Shown: positions 1 to 8,519, numbered from the stretch's first letter. The stretch is DNA of 8,519 nt from Eggerthellaceae bacterium (GCA_900754495.1 CAAEDC010000080.1:1-8519), one strand, 5' to 3'. Numbers and translations: made by a program. Notes: a model not told the origin generated them from the letters alone.

Positions 1-71
1 CGACGCTCGGCTACATGAGCCCCGTCGAGTTCAGGAAGGCGGGGCTGATCCTGTCGAAACCGTCCAAATAA
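1..71 (+). CDS. IS3-family transposase (OrfB, integrase core), C-terminal fragment
   Basis: Only the last 22 codons are inside the window, read from base 3 and ending in TAA at 69-71. They include TLGYMSPVEFRKAG, the tail typical of IS3-family OrfB transposases, where an H/T-LGY-x-SP-x-E-F/Y block closes the DDE integrase domain. The catalytic DDE residues are upstream of the window. The short distance from the stop to the presumed IS end (14 bases) is usual for this family. The subgroup cannot be fixed from so short a piece; the terminal repeat suggests IS150-like. Confidence 0.8.
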   Translation, partial: TLGYMSPVEFRKAGLILSKPSK

Positions 72-85
72 GTGTTGCCAATCCA
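1..85 (+). mobile_element. right end of an IS3-family insertion sequence
   Basis: Bases 3-71 encode the last residues of an IS3-type transposase, and the element appears to end at about 85. Read inward from 85 on the minus strand, the end starts TGGATTGGC and has TTGGAC at bases 19-24. That is the layout I know for IS150/IS3-group terminal repeats, which begin with TG and carry a TTGGAC block at about that distance. Host coding sequence (the COG2865-type gene) resumes directly after it, in frame. The left end, and any target-site duplication, lie outside the window. The boundary is exact only to within a few bases. Confidence 0.75.
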
Positions 86-1242
86 ACCCCAAGACGGGCA
101 CGTACCGGCGCGACCACGCCGGAGACTACCTGTGCGGCGTCGACGAGGTGGCCGCCATGTACCGCGACGCCGCCGACGAGCCCCTCGACGCCGCCGTGCT
201 CGACCACGTGGGCATGGACGCGCTCTACGGAGAGACGGTGCGCACGTACCGAAGGAGCTACGACCTCCACCACAGCCGCAGCGCCTGGTCGAAGCTCGAC
301 GACGAGGAGTTCCTCTGCCGCATCGGGGCTGCCGGCAGGGGCCGCGACGCGAGCTCCACCCGACGAAGGCGGGGCTTCTCATGTTCGGGAGAGGAGTGGC
401 GCATCCAGCCTGAGTTCCCGAACTACTTCCTCGACTACCGGCAGGAGACAAGCCCCGAGGCACGCTGGCAGGACCGCGTCACCTCGCAGACGGCCGGGGA
501 GTGGTCGGGCAACGTGTTCGACTTCTTCCAGCGCGCCTACGAGAAGATAAGGCAGGCGCTCAAGGTGCCGTTCAAGCTCGACGAGAACAGCAGGCGCATC
601 GACGAGACGCCTGCGCACGACGCGCTCCGCGAAGCGATAGCTAACTGCCTCGTGAACGCCGACAACGACGGCAGGCGGGGCGTGGTGCTGCTGTGGAAGG
701 AGGACGGGTTCCACCTGTCGAACCCCGGCGGGTTCCGCATCCCGATCGAGGAGGCCTACGTCGGCGGGAACTCCGACCCGCGCAACGGCACCATGATGAA
801 GATGTTCAACCTGGTCAACATCGGCGAGCGCGCCGGCAGCGGCGTCCCCAACATGGTGGAGGACTGGACGTCCGCGGGATACGGGAGGCCGGTCCTGAGC
901 GAGCGCGTGAACCCCGAGCGCTCGACCATCTTCCTGCCGCTCGACGCTGGGAGGGCGGAGCGCGACCATTCCGCTTCTGGCGAAGATGCGGCAGGGGCCC
1001 TATTCAAAGAATTGCCGGAAAACGAGCGGGCAGCCATGGAAATCGCGTTCAAGGAAGGGCGCATAACTACGCGCATGGTGGTAGATGGGATCGGCATCAG
1101 CAGAAAATCCGCTGCCGCGCTGCTTAAGCGACTAGTCGGTAAAGGCTACCTGCGGTGGAATGGGAAGTCTGTGCACGACCCGTCCCAGTACTATTCGGTG
1201 TCTGGGGGCATGGTTGAGAAGAACGGCGCTAATTCCCAGTAG
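86..1242 (+). pseudogene. COG2865-type ATP-binding regulator (AlbA_2/HATPase_c_4), interrupted by IS, with two frameshifts
   Basis: This is the remainder of a predicted DNA-binding/ATPase regulator of the Schlafen-AlbA_2 type. Frame reading starts just after the IS with TGTYRRDHAGDYLC, an internal block of the family, so the AlbA_2 N-terminus (roughly 100 or more residues) is lost. Recognisable blocks follow: EEFLCRIGAAG, PNYFLDYRQ, RWQDRVTS, WSGNVFDFF, HDALREAIANCLVNAD (N-box of a divergent GHKL ATPase), SNPGGFRIP, SDPRNGTMMKMF and GERAGSGVPN, then a C-terminal winged helix at about 1000-1200. The conserved segment ELHPTKAGLLMFG lies in the other frame at 351-389: one base is missing near 349-350 and one is extra at 390. 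An open frame still runs from a GTG at 148, but with that core segment scrambled and no N-terminus. Its function, if the intact form exists elsewhere, is presumed transcriptional regulation. Confidence 0.85.
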
Positions 1243-1265
1243 GGTGTCAGTAGGGTGTCAGTAGG
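1237..1265 (+). repeat. 11-bp tandem repeat, about 2.6 copies
   Basis: The unit CAGTAGGGTGT occurs twice in full and then as CAGTAGG. The first copy contains the TAG stop of the preceding pseudogene, so the repeat places TAG in succession at its end. No function is evident; slippage at the gene end is the simplest explanation. Confidence 0.8.
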
Positions 1266-1300
1266 ACGGGCTCTGCGATGCTCCGACAAGCCAAGGCGCG

Positions 1301-1349
1301 GACCAGATAGACTAATCGATTAGTCTATCTGGTCTATGAGTTAGTCTAT
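1301..1349. promoter_or_regulatory. perfect 34-bp palindrome plus an extra half-site
   Basis: Bases 1301-1317 and 1318-1334 are exact reverse complements (17 + 17, no spacer), centred on ATCGAT. Each arm holds ATAGACTAA / TTAGTCTAT, and a third TTAGTCTAT lies at 1341-1349, exactly 21 bp after the one at 1320. GTCTAT also occurs at 1332-1337. The AT-rich sequence stands out from its GC-rich surroundings. It sits between two convergent genes and has no T-run, so a Rho-independent terminator is not obvious. A dimeric regulator's operator is the better reading, but its ligand protein is unknown. The neighbouring COG2865-type gene is one candidate. Confidence 0.6.
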
Positions 1350-1358
1350 AAGGCAGCT

Positions 1359-1511
1359 TCAGGCTCCCGCCCAGGTGTCGTCGAGGTCGGACGCGCAGCT
1401 CTCCACCACGCACCTCACGGCGGCAATCTCCGACGGGGTCACGCTCCCGCTGCCGGCCTTCTCTTCGAGCATGGCGAGGATGGACGCGGCTCCTTCGAGG
1501 TCGCTCATCAT
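1359..1511 (-). CDS. small hypothetical protein, 50 residues
   Basis: The minus-strand frame starts with two successive ATGs (1511 and 1508) and ends with TGA at 1359-1361. I do not recognise the family. Coding is supported by codon use: about 45 of 50 third positions are G or C, and the residues look like a real small helical protein. One acidic/alanine-rich helix (LEGAASILAMLEEKAG) is followed by TPSEIAAVRCVVESC and an acidic end, DLDDTWAGA. It contains two cysteines and has no membrane segment or signal peptide. The ribosome site is weak (AGAGCGAG about 5 bases before ATG). It converges on the pseudogene, and the palindrome begins 25 bases past its stop. It may be a leftover of an accessory module, for example a partner protein whose second gene is gone; that is inference. 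Confidence 0.55.
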   Translation of the reverse strand: MMSDLEGAASILAMLEEKAGSGSVTPSEIAAVRCVVESCASDLDDTWAGA

Positions 1512-1587
1512 GCGCTCGCTCTATTGGGGTGCAGCGCGGACGGGTGTCATTGCAGCGGCGACGAACGCAATACGAAAAAGAGACTGC

Positions 1588-1616
1588 GCCTTTTTCATAT
1601 CGAGGTGCGTTATGAT
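1588..1616 (+). promoter_or_regulatory. possible promoter of yhbY
   Basis: TATGAT at 1611-1616 matches five of six bases of the -10 consensus and would give a leader of about 65 bases before yhbY. The -35 region at the proper distance (about 1588-1593) is poor, so this is a weak call. No other promoter-like pair stands out in the 1512-1688 gap. Confidence 0.35.
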
Positions 1617-1688
1617 GCTTCATCGTGAAAAATGCGCAAACGTGCGGCATGACAACGGTCTTGCCGCCCTCGAAGAAAGGCCCCGTCC

Positions 1689-1982
1689 ATGTCCATCACC
1701 GGAAAGCAGGTGCGCCAGCTGCGCAGCCTCGCGCATCACCTCGAGCCCGTCGTGTTCATCGGCAAGCAGGACATCACGCCGACCATCGTCCAGCAGACGA
1801 ACCTCCTGTTGGACGCGCGCGAGCTCATCAAGGGCACCGTCCAGAACACGAGCGGCCTCGACGCGCGGGAGGCCGCGTACATGCTGGCGGATGCCACCGA
1901 GTCCGAGATGATCCAGATCATCGGGCGCAAGTTCGTGCTCTACCGCGAAAGCGACCGCGAGGACATCGAGCACGTTCTGTAA
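1689..1982 (+). CDS. yhbY: YhbY family ribosome-associated RNA-binding protein
   Basis: This is a single CRS1-YhbY domain protein of 97 residues, the usual length for bacterial YhbY. Such proteins bind RNA and associate with the pre-50S ribosomal subunit during assembly. Visible family features are the start SITGKQVRQLRSLAHHLEPVV, the loop FIGKQDIT, the helix with ARELIKGTV, and the closing strand IQIIGRKFVLYRES. The start is set by AGAAAGG (1674-1680), eight bases before ATG. The oddity is the RNA-contacting GxxG loop, which reads GKQD (residues 25-28): the second glycine is replaced by aspartate. The gene stands alone, with a strong terminator right after it and an opposing gene beyond. Confidence 0.92.
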   Translation: MSITGKQVRQLRSLAHHLEPVVFIGKQDITPTIVQQTNLLLDARELIKGTVQNTSGLDAREAAYMLADATESEMIQIIGRKFVLYRESDREDIEHVL

Positions 1983-2020
1983 CGTGCGCTCGCGGCGCGC
2001 AGTCTCGGCGCATCACGTAG

Positions 2021-2069
2021 ACGGGCCCTTCGGCAGGCATCGCGCCGCGCCGAAGGGCCCGTTTTGTTT
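2021..2069 (+). terminator. Rho-independent terminator of yhbY
   Basis: A perfect 14-bp stem (2021-2034 with 2049-2062, rich in GGGCCC) with a 14-base loop is followed by the T-rich run TTTGTTT at 2063-2069. It begins 39 bases after the yhbY stop. In the other direction no T-run follows, so it is not an obvious terminator for the convergent antiporter gene, though the stem alone might slow polymerase. Confidence 0.9.
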
Positions 2070-2175
2070 CAAAGGTTATGCATGCGGGAGGGGAGGGGTT
2101 GCCGGCTCGTCTCCCAAGCAGCCAAAGCGTCTGCAGCTCCGCCTGCTGCTCTCCGACATGGCCGCAGGCAAACGC

Positions 2176-3762
2176 CTACTGCTGCTCCGCCGCCTGCGCC
2201 TTCGCGTGACCTCGCGTGTCCTGGCCGATCGTCTTTTTGAGGACGAGCAGCGTCACGACGGTCAGCACGAGGCCGATCGCCAGGCAGATCGGCGCGTTGC
2301 GCACGAACCCGGCGATGATGAAGCAGACGAACGAGATCGCGCCCACGGTGATGACGTAGGGCATCTGCGTCGACACGTGCTCGAGGTGGTTGCAGTTGGC
2401 GCCCGCCGACGCCATGATCGTCGTGTCCGAGATGGGCGAGCAGTGGTCGCCCGCAACCGCGCCGGCCAGGCAGGCGGAGATGCCGATGATCTGCAGGTCG
2501 GGCGCCGTCGCGAAGATGGGCAGCACGATGGGGATCAGGATGCCGAACGTGCCCCAGCTCGTGCCCGTGGCGAACGCCAGGCCCCACGCCACCAGGAAGA
2601 TGATGGCGGGCAGCATGCTGTAGAGCTCGGCCGCCGAACCCGCCATGACGCTGGAGACGAACTCCGCCGCTCCCAGCGCGCCGGTCAGGCCCTTGAGCGT
2701 GAGCGCGAACGTCAGGATGAGCATCGCCGGGATCATCGAGATGAAGCCGTTGGCCAGGCAATCCATCGACTCCTTGAACGTCACGACGCGGCGGGCGAGC
2801 AGGTAGAGGTACGCGAACACGAGCGCGATGATGGCGCCCCACGGCAGGGCGGTGAACGCGTCGGTGTCGCCGAACGCCAGCACCACGTTCATGTAGCCCT
2901 CGGTCTCGGGATCCCAGAATTCGCCGACGTAGAGCATGCCGATGATGCAGAACGCGATGAGCACGAGGATCGGGATGATCATGTCGAACAGGTTGGCGCG
3001 CGAGTTCTCGACCTCCTTGTCGTTGCCGAGCGATCCGAGCTCGCCGTCGCGGATGGCGGCCAGCTCGGATTTGGCCATGGGGCCGTAGTCGAACCCGATG
3101 ACCGTGATCGCGACGACGAACACGAGCGTGAGCAGCGAATAGAAGTTGAACGGGATGGCGCTGATGAACAGCTGGATGCCGTCGACGCCCAAGTCGCCCG
3201 CGACGCCCGAGACCGCGGCTGCCCACGATGACACGGGCGCGATCATGCAGACGGGCGCCGCCGTGGCGTCGATGAGGTAGGACAGCTTCGCGCGCGAGAG
3301 ACGTTTGGCGTCGGTGACGGGGCGCATGACCGATCCGACGGTGAGGCAGTTGAAGTAGTCGTCCACGAAGATGAGCACGCCCATGACGAACGTCGCCAGC
3401 TGCGAGCCGAGGCGCGACTTGACGTGGCGCGCGGCCCAGCGTCCGAACGCAGCCGATGCGCCGCTGGAGTTGACGAGCGCGACGAACACGCCCAGCATGA
3501 CCAGGAACACGAAGATACCCGCGTTCTCCGACAACGCCGGCACGAGTCCGGTGGTCAGGGCGTCCTCCTCGGTGCCTCCTGCGGGGATGAACGAGCCGCT
3601 GATGATGGTGTTCACCGTCTCGATGGGATCGAACCCCGCGAGCAGCAGGGCTCCCACCACGATGCCGATGAACAGCGAGCTGTAGGTTTCCTTGGTGATG
3701 AGCGCGAGCACGATGGCGACGATCGGCGGCACCAGCGCCCAGAACGTGTTGACGAATTCCAT
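2176..3762 (-). CDS. NhaC-family antiporter, probable lysine transporter (LysW type)
   Basis: This is an integral membrane protein of 528 residues, the common size for the NhaC ion-transporter superfamily, with about 11-12 hydrophobic segments. Family signatures are VDDYFNCLTVGS (133-144), DATAAPVCMIAPVSSWAA (165-182), GTSWGTFGILIPI (400-412), AGDHCSPISDTTIMAS (437-452) and HLEHVSTQMPY (459-469). A charged cytoplasmic-looking loop spans about 228-258. Members are annotated as Na+/H+ antiporters, but the leader here carries a lysine riboswitch, and comparative work on that riboswitch named NhaC-type lysine transporters LysW. I therefore infer lysine as substrate, probably coupled to Na+ or H+; the direction is not shown. 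The start is set by GGGGAGGGG at 3765-3773. The frame stays open upstream to about 3888, but that part overlaps the riboswitch and is not coding. The gene is monocistronic, with its own promoter. Confidence 0.9.
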   Translation of the reverse strand: MEFVNTFWALVPPIVAIVLALITKETYSSLFIGIVVGALLLAGFDPIETVNTIISGSFIPAGGTEEDALTTGLVPALSENAGIFVFLVMLGVFVALVNSSGASAAFGRWAARHVKSRLGSQLATFVMGVLIFVDDYFNCLTVGSVMRPVTDAKRLSRAKLSYLIDATAAPVCMIAPVSSWAAAVSGVAGDLGVDGIQLFISAIPFNFYSLLTLVFVVAITVIGFDYGPMAKSELAAIRDGELGSLGNDKEVENSRANLFDMIIPILVLIAFCIIGMLYVGEFWDPETEGYMNVVLAFGDTDAFTALPWGAIIALVFAYLYLLARRVVTFKESMDCLANGFISMIPAMLILTFALTLKGLTGALGAAEFVSSVMAGSAAELYSMLPAIIFLVAWGLAFATGTSWGTFGILIPIVLPIFATAPDLQIIGISACLAGAVAGDHCSPISDTTIMASAGANCNHLEHVSTQMPYVITVGAISFVCFIIAGFVRNAPICLAIGLVLTVVTLLVLKKTIGQDTRGHAKAQAAEQQ

Positions 3763-3828
3763 GTCCCCTCCCCTTGTCTCCGAGCGTGCGATCATGGCTC
3801 GGATAGGAGGGCGGCCCCGCCTGCGACC
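3763..3828 (-). promoter_or_regulatory. expression platform and ribosome site of the antiporter gene
   Basis: The Shine-Dalgarno sequence GGGGAGGGG (3765-3773) ends two bases before ATG. Upstream, CCCTCC at 3806-3811 is an exact complement of GGAGGG within it, so it can act as an anti-Shine-Dalgarno. A 7-bp hairpin (TCCGAGC 3797-3803 with GCTCGGA 3779-3785) lies between. TCATGG at the closing aptamer strand (3827-3832) can instead pair with CCATGA at 3792-3797, which would break that hairpin. This fits control of translation start. No T-run is seen, so transcription termination is unlikely. The pairings are read by eye and not energy-tested. Confidence 0.55.
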
Positions 3829-3988
3829 ATGACAGCTCTTCGCTCGTGCGACAGTGTCCAGGATGTTCTCCTGAACCCCAGGCCGCATGCCGGCGGGAAC
3901 CGGCGTGCGCCTTCGGCGGCGTCCCCTTTCGGCTCGGCGCTTCCCGGCGCCGTGGCGAGCCTACTCATGAAAACCGCGCCTCTGCCAT
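3829..3988 (-). ncRNA. lysine riboswitch (L box)
   Basis: The minus-strand leader carries the L-box consensus in order. AGAGGCGCG then CATGAGTAG (3983 down to about 3961) matches the AGAGGTGCG...AAGAGTA block. GAGCCGAAAGGGGACG and GCCGCCGAAGG (about 3934-3910) match the central GAAAGG...GCCGAAG block. CTGG blocks and ACACTGTC (about 3881-3850) are followed by a short hairpin and GAGCTGTC. The closing helix P1 forms between ATGGCAG (3988-3982) and CTGTCAT (3835-3829), seven pairs with one G-U. A GC-rich internal hairpin, GCCGG/CCGGC, sits where a variable arm is expected. The match to the lysC leader of Bacillus is close across all core blocks. Bound lysine usually switches the downstream gene off. 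Confidence 0.92.
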
Positions 3989-4003
3989 TACTTCCGTGAG
4001 GAC

Positions 4004-4032
4004 ACCATAGTGAGTTTGCGCGAAAAGGGAAA
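4004..4032 (-). promoter_or_regulatory. probable promoter of the riboswitch-antiporter transcript
   Basis: On the minus strand TATGGT (4009-4004) serves as a -10 box, and TTTCCC lies 17 bases upstream (4032-4027) as a weak -35. Both match the consensus only in part. Placement is the main support: transcription would begin at about 3997, some nine bases before the first pairing base of the riboswitch. Confidence 0.45.
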
Positions 4033-4134
4033 GCCCCACGCGGCGAAGCGCACGGAGAATCCCGCGAGCGAGCTTGCCGCTCCCGTTCGACGGCCTTAAC
4101 GGCTAGACGGGGCGGAGCGGGGCTTGAGGATCCT
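4033..4134. other. intergenic stretch with nothing recognised
   Basis: This lies between the antiporter promoter and the first hairpin repeat. It is GC-rich with short self-complementary pieces such as GGCC/GGCT around TTAA, but I see no gene, terminator or clear regulatory site. Confidence 0.5.
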
Positions 4135-4309
4135 GGATGAAATACGCCGAATACGACGATTTGCTCAGCGAAATCGGATGAAATCCCACGAATGCGACAG
4201 GTTTGACGCTGCGCGGCAGTCGCATTCGTGGGATTCTAGCCACAAAAAAGCAATCGTGGATGAAATGAGCCGGATGCGACAGCGGGCAAGGCCGTCATCG
4301 CATCCGGCT
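4135..4309. repeat. cluster of related hairpin repeats downstream of carB
   Basis: Three 23-base copies share GGATGAAAT, four or five variable bases, then CGRATRCGAC, starting at 4135, 4176 and 4258. The latter two are each followed by an inverted partner, making hairpins: 4182-4198 pairs with 4219-4235 (17 bp perfect, 20-base loop), and 4268-4279 with 4298-4309 (12 bp perfect). The stem sequences differ between the hairpins, yet both arms match, so pairing is kept. Each right arm ends near CTAG. On the carB strand every copy ends in ATTTCATCC. The spacing of all units, counting inverted ones, is about 39-43 bases. This resembles a dispersed palindromic (REP-like) element family, perhaps used as terminators. 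Confidence 0.7.
4268..4309 (-). terminator. possible carB terminator hairpin
   Basis: The hairpin with arms AGCCGGATGCGA / TCGCATCCGGCT lies 12 bases past the carB stop. On the carB strand it is followed by CATTTCATCC and, 17 bases on, by a run of six T. The T-rich part is not in the classic position, so termination efficiency is uncertain. Confidence 0.45.
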
Positions 4310-4321
4310 AGGGGTTCGGCG

Positions 4322-7555
<3,234 letters not shown>

Positions 7556-7620
7556 GGGGATCCCTCTCTTCGCAGCCGAGGCGATGCGCGATGGGGCGGT
7601 CTCCGACGGCCGGCGGGCGG

Positions 7621-7642
7621 TTTGCGGGCGGGTGCCCGCAAA
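7621..7642 (-). promoter_or_regulatory. stable hairpin in the carB leader
   Basis: On the carB strand TTTGCGGGC and GCCCGCAAA form a perfect 9-bp stem with a 4-base ACCC loop, about 65 bases before the carB ATG. No T-run follows, and I find no PyrR-binding consensus, so it is not a recognised attenuator. It might be part of a leader-based control of carB. Confidence 0.5.
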
Positions 7643-7706
7643 AGCCCCGCACGCCGCCGATGGGCGCTCCTTCGCGCATGCAACGCATGGTAAAACGTCG
7701 CGTTAC

Positions 7707-7735
7707 ATTGTATCCGCGATTGCGCAGCGTGTAGG
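7707..7735 (-). promoter_or_regulatory. probable carB promoter
   Basis: TACAAT (7712-7707 on the minus strand) matches five of six bases of the -10 consensus. CCTACA lies 17 bases upstream as a partial -35. It would give a leader of about 145 bases. It starts only 15 bases after the luxR-type stop, and no clear terminator lies between, so some read-through from that gene is possible. Confidence 0.5.
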
Positions 7736-7749
7736 GCGAAAAAGCCCGA

Positions 7750-8478
7750 TTAAGCAAGATCCCCTGCCACCAAGTCGATGACCTCTTGTTTGGAGTGGAC
7801 GCCCAGCTTGGCGTAGATGTTTCGCGTGTGGTAGTTCACCGTGCCGGCGGCGATGTAAAGCTCCGCCTGAATGCGGGCCGATGAATATCCGCGGGCAAGA
7901 AGGGCAAGGACGTCGATCTCCCGTTCGGACAATCCGTAGCGGTTTCCCACAGAAAGGCATTTAGCGCGGAACGGGTCGATCTGCCTGTCTCGGTTGTCGT
8001 TCATTATTGTCTCCGTTTCGCGTTGCCTCGCATCTTGGTCCTTGTTCAAAGAGGTATCAAGAGGATCTTCTGCGATTCCCTCCCGTGGCTTCTCATCTGC
8101 GTGGGAGCTCGCGTCCTTGCTGCCCATTGCGCTGCTCGCATCAGCAGCCTCGATGCTTTGAGCTTGCTTCGTCGTGTCGGCTTTGGTGCTGCCTTGCGGC
8201 TTCGTCTCGGGTTGCGACGCCTCGACAGACTCGATTTTCTGCGCCTTCACGATCGCCACGATAAGAACGACGCTCAGGATTTCGATCGTGGTGAGGACAA
8301 GCGTAAGCGCTGCTTGTTGGTAGACGAGGCTGGTGAGCGCCGTGCTACTGAAGCTGCCGAAATACCACCCGATGCCGTTGATCAACGTGATGGCGGCTCG
8401 GGTGAGGGCGTATGACTTGAGAGGGCTGAGGCAGAAAAAATGGCTCTTCGGTGGTTTCTGTGGGAGAGATTCCGGCAT
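7750..8478 (-). CDS. LuxR-family regulator with two membrane helices, probably truncated
   Basis: The frame encodes 242 residues. The C-terminus (about 180-238) is a LuxR/GerE helix-turn-helix: YGLSEREIDVLALLARGYSS, then IQAELYIAAGTVNYHTRNIYAKLGVHSKQE. The N-terminus has two hydrophobic segments (about 22-48 and 55-78). The middle (about 79-175) is a long polar, Ser/Ala/Glu/Lys-rich linker, probably disordered. Eggerthellaceae have many LuxR proteins with 10-12 membrane segments before the same kind of domain, and SPLKSYALTRAAITLINGIGWYFG resembles the start of their last helices, so this is likely the end of such a protein. An in-frame TGA at 8488-8490 stands four codons before the ATG, and the bases before it again read hydrophobic (QFQIVVFAR). 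Third-position A/T is clearly commoner than in carB. The start has only a weak ribosome site. Target genes are unknown. Confidence 0.75.
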   Translation of the reverse strand: MPESLPQKPPKSHFFCLSPLKSYALTRAAITLINGIGWYFGSFSSTALTSLVYQQAALTLVLTTIEILSVVLIVAIVKAQKIESVEASQPETKPQGSTKADTTKQAQSIEAADASSAMGSKDASSHADEKPREGIAEDPLDTSLNKDQDARQRETETIMNDNRDRQIDPFRAKCLSVGNRYGLSEREIDVLALLARGYSSARIQAELYIAAGTVNYHTRNIYAKLGVHSKQEVIDLVAGDLA

Positions 8479-8519
8479 AGGCCCAGCTCAGCGGGCGAAA
8501 ACAACGATCTGGAACTGAA

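Noticed and set aside
1574..1596. GAAAAAG/CTTTTTC inverted repeat
   Set aside because: The stem is only seven A/T-rich pairs, with no gene ending just before it; too weak to call a terminator.
1984..3231. 415-codon plus-strand frame opposite the antiporter
   Set aside because: It is low-complexity, Arg/Asp/Glu/His-rich, runs through the yhbY terminator, and lies antisense to a clear membrane protein gene.
3763..3888. N-terminal extension of the antiporter to an upstream start
   Set aside because: The extra 42 residues overlap the lysine riboswitch, are non-hydrophobic and Arg-rich, and a strong ribosome site precedes the ATG at 3762.
4135..4309. CRISPR array
   Set aside because: The copies are few, imperfect, alternate in orientation and form hairpins with their partners; there are no uniform spacers and no cas genes.
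7734..7747. GGGC-GAAAAA-GCCC after the luxR-type stop
   Set aside because: The stem is four pairs and the T-run is in the loop, not behind it, so it is not a credible intrinsic terminator; it also lies just behind the likely carB promoter.
7556..7757. Leader peptide reading into carB in another frame
   Set aside because: The frame starts near 7689, is Arg/Pro/Gly-rich, overlaps the carB start out of frame and has no run of regulatory amino-acid codons.

Overview
The window looks like a chromosomal segment of a high-GC actinobacterium, most likely a gut Coriobacteriia of the Eggerthella type. This is inferred from three things: the strong G/C bias at third codon positions, a LuxR-type regulator fused to membrane helices (a large family in Eggerthellaceae), and the general style of the housekeeping genes. 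No marker gene here fixes the species.

Left part, about 1-1511, is accessory and damaged DNA. It opens with the right end of an IS3-family insertion sequence (end of the transposase, then the terminal repeat finishing near 85). The IS sits inside a COG2865-type gene (AlbA/Schlafen-like plus divergent HATPase plus winged helix), whose N-terminal part is therefore missing. The remnant also carries two compensating one-base frameshifts around 349-390. After its stop come an 11-bp tandem repeat, a perfect 34-bp palindrome with extra copies of its half-site, and a convergent 50-codon small gene.

Middle part, 1512-3988: yhbY (ribosome-associated CRS1-YhbY protein, plus strand) ends in a strong Rho-independent terminator. 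On the minus strand lies an NhaC-family antiporter. Its leader contains a well-conserved lysine riboswitch (about 3829-3988), followed by an expression platform that can hide the Shine-Dalgarno sequence. This makes the 'Na+/H+ antiporter' most probably a lysine transporter (the LysW type) rather than a sodium/pH homeostasis protein.

Right part, 4135-8519: carB (large subunit of carbamoyl-phosphate synthetase, minus strand) is complete and normal, but no carA flanks it here. Downstream of it lies a cluster of related hairpin repeats (4135-4309), and upstream a promoter with a leader hairpin. Upstream of carB on the same strand is a LuxR-type regulator that keeps only two membrane helices, a long polar linker and the DNA-binding domain. 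It is probably a truncated form of a larger membrane-sensor LuxR protein, and an in-frame stop lies just before its start.

The 3763-4321 gap without a protein gene is accounted for by the lysine riboswitch, its promoter and the hairpin repeats; only about 4033-4134 holds nothing I can name.
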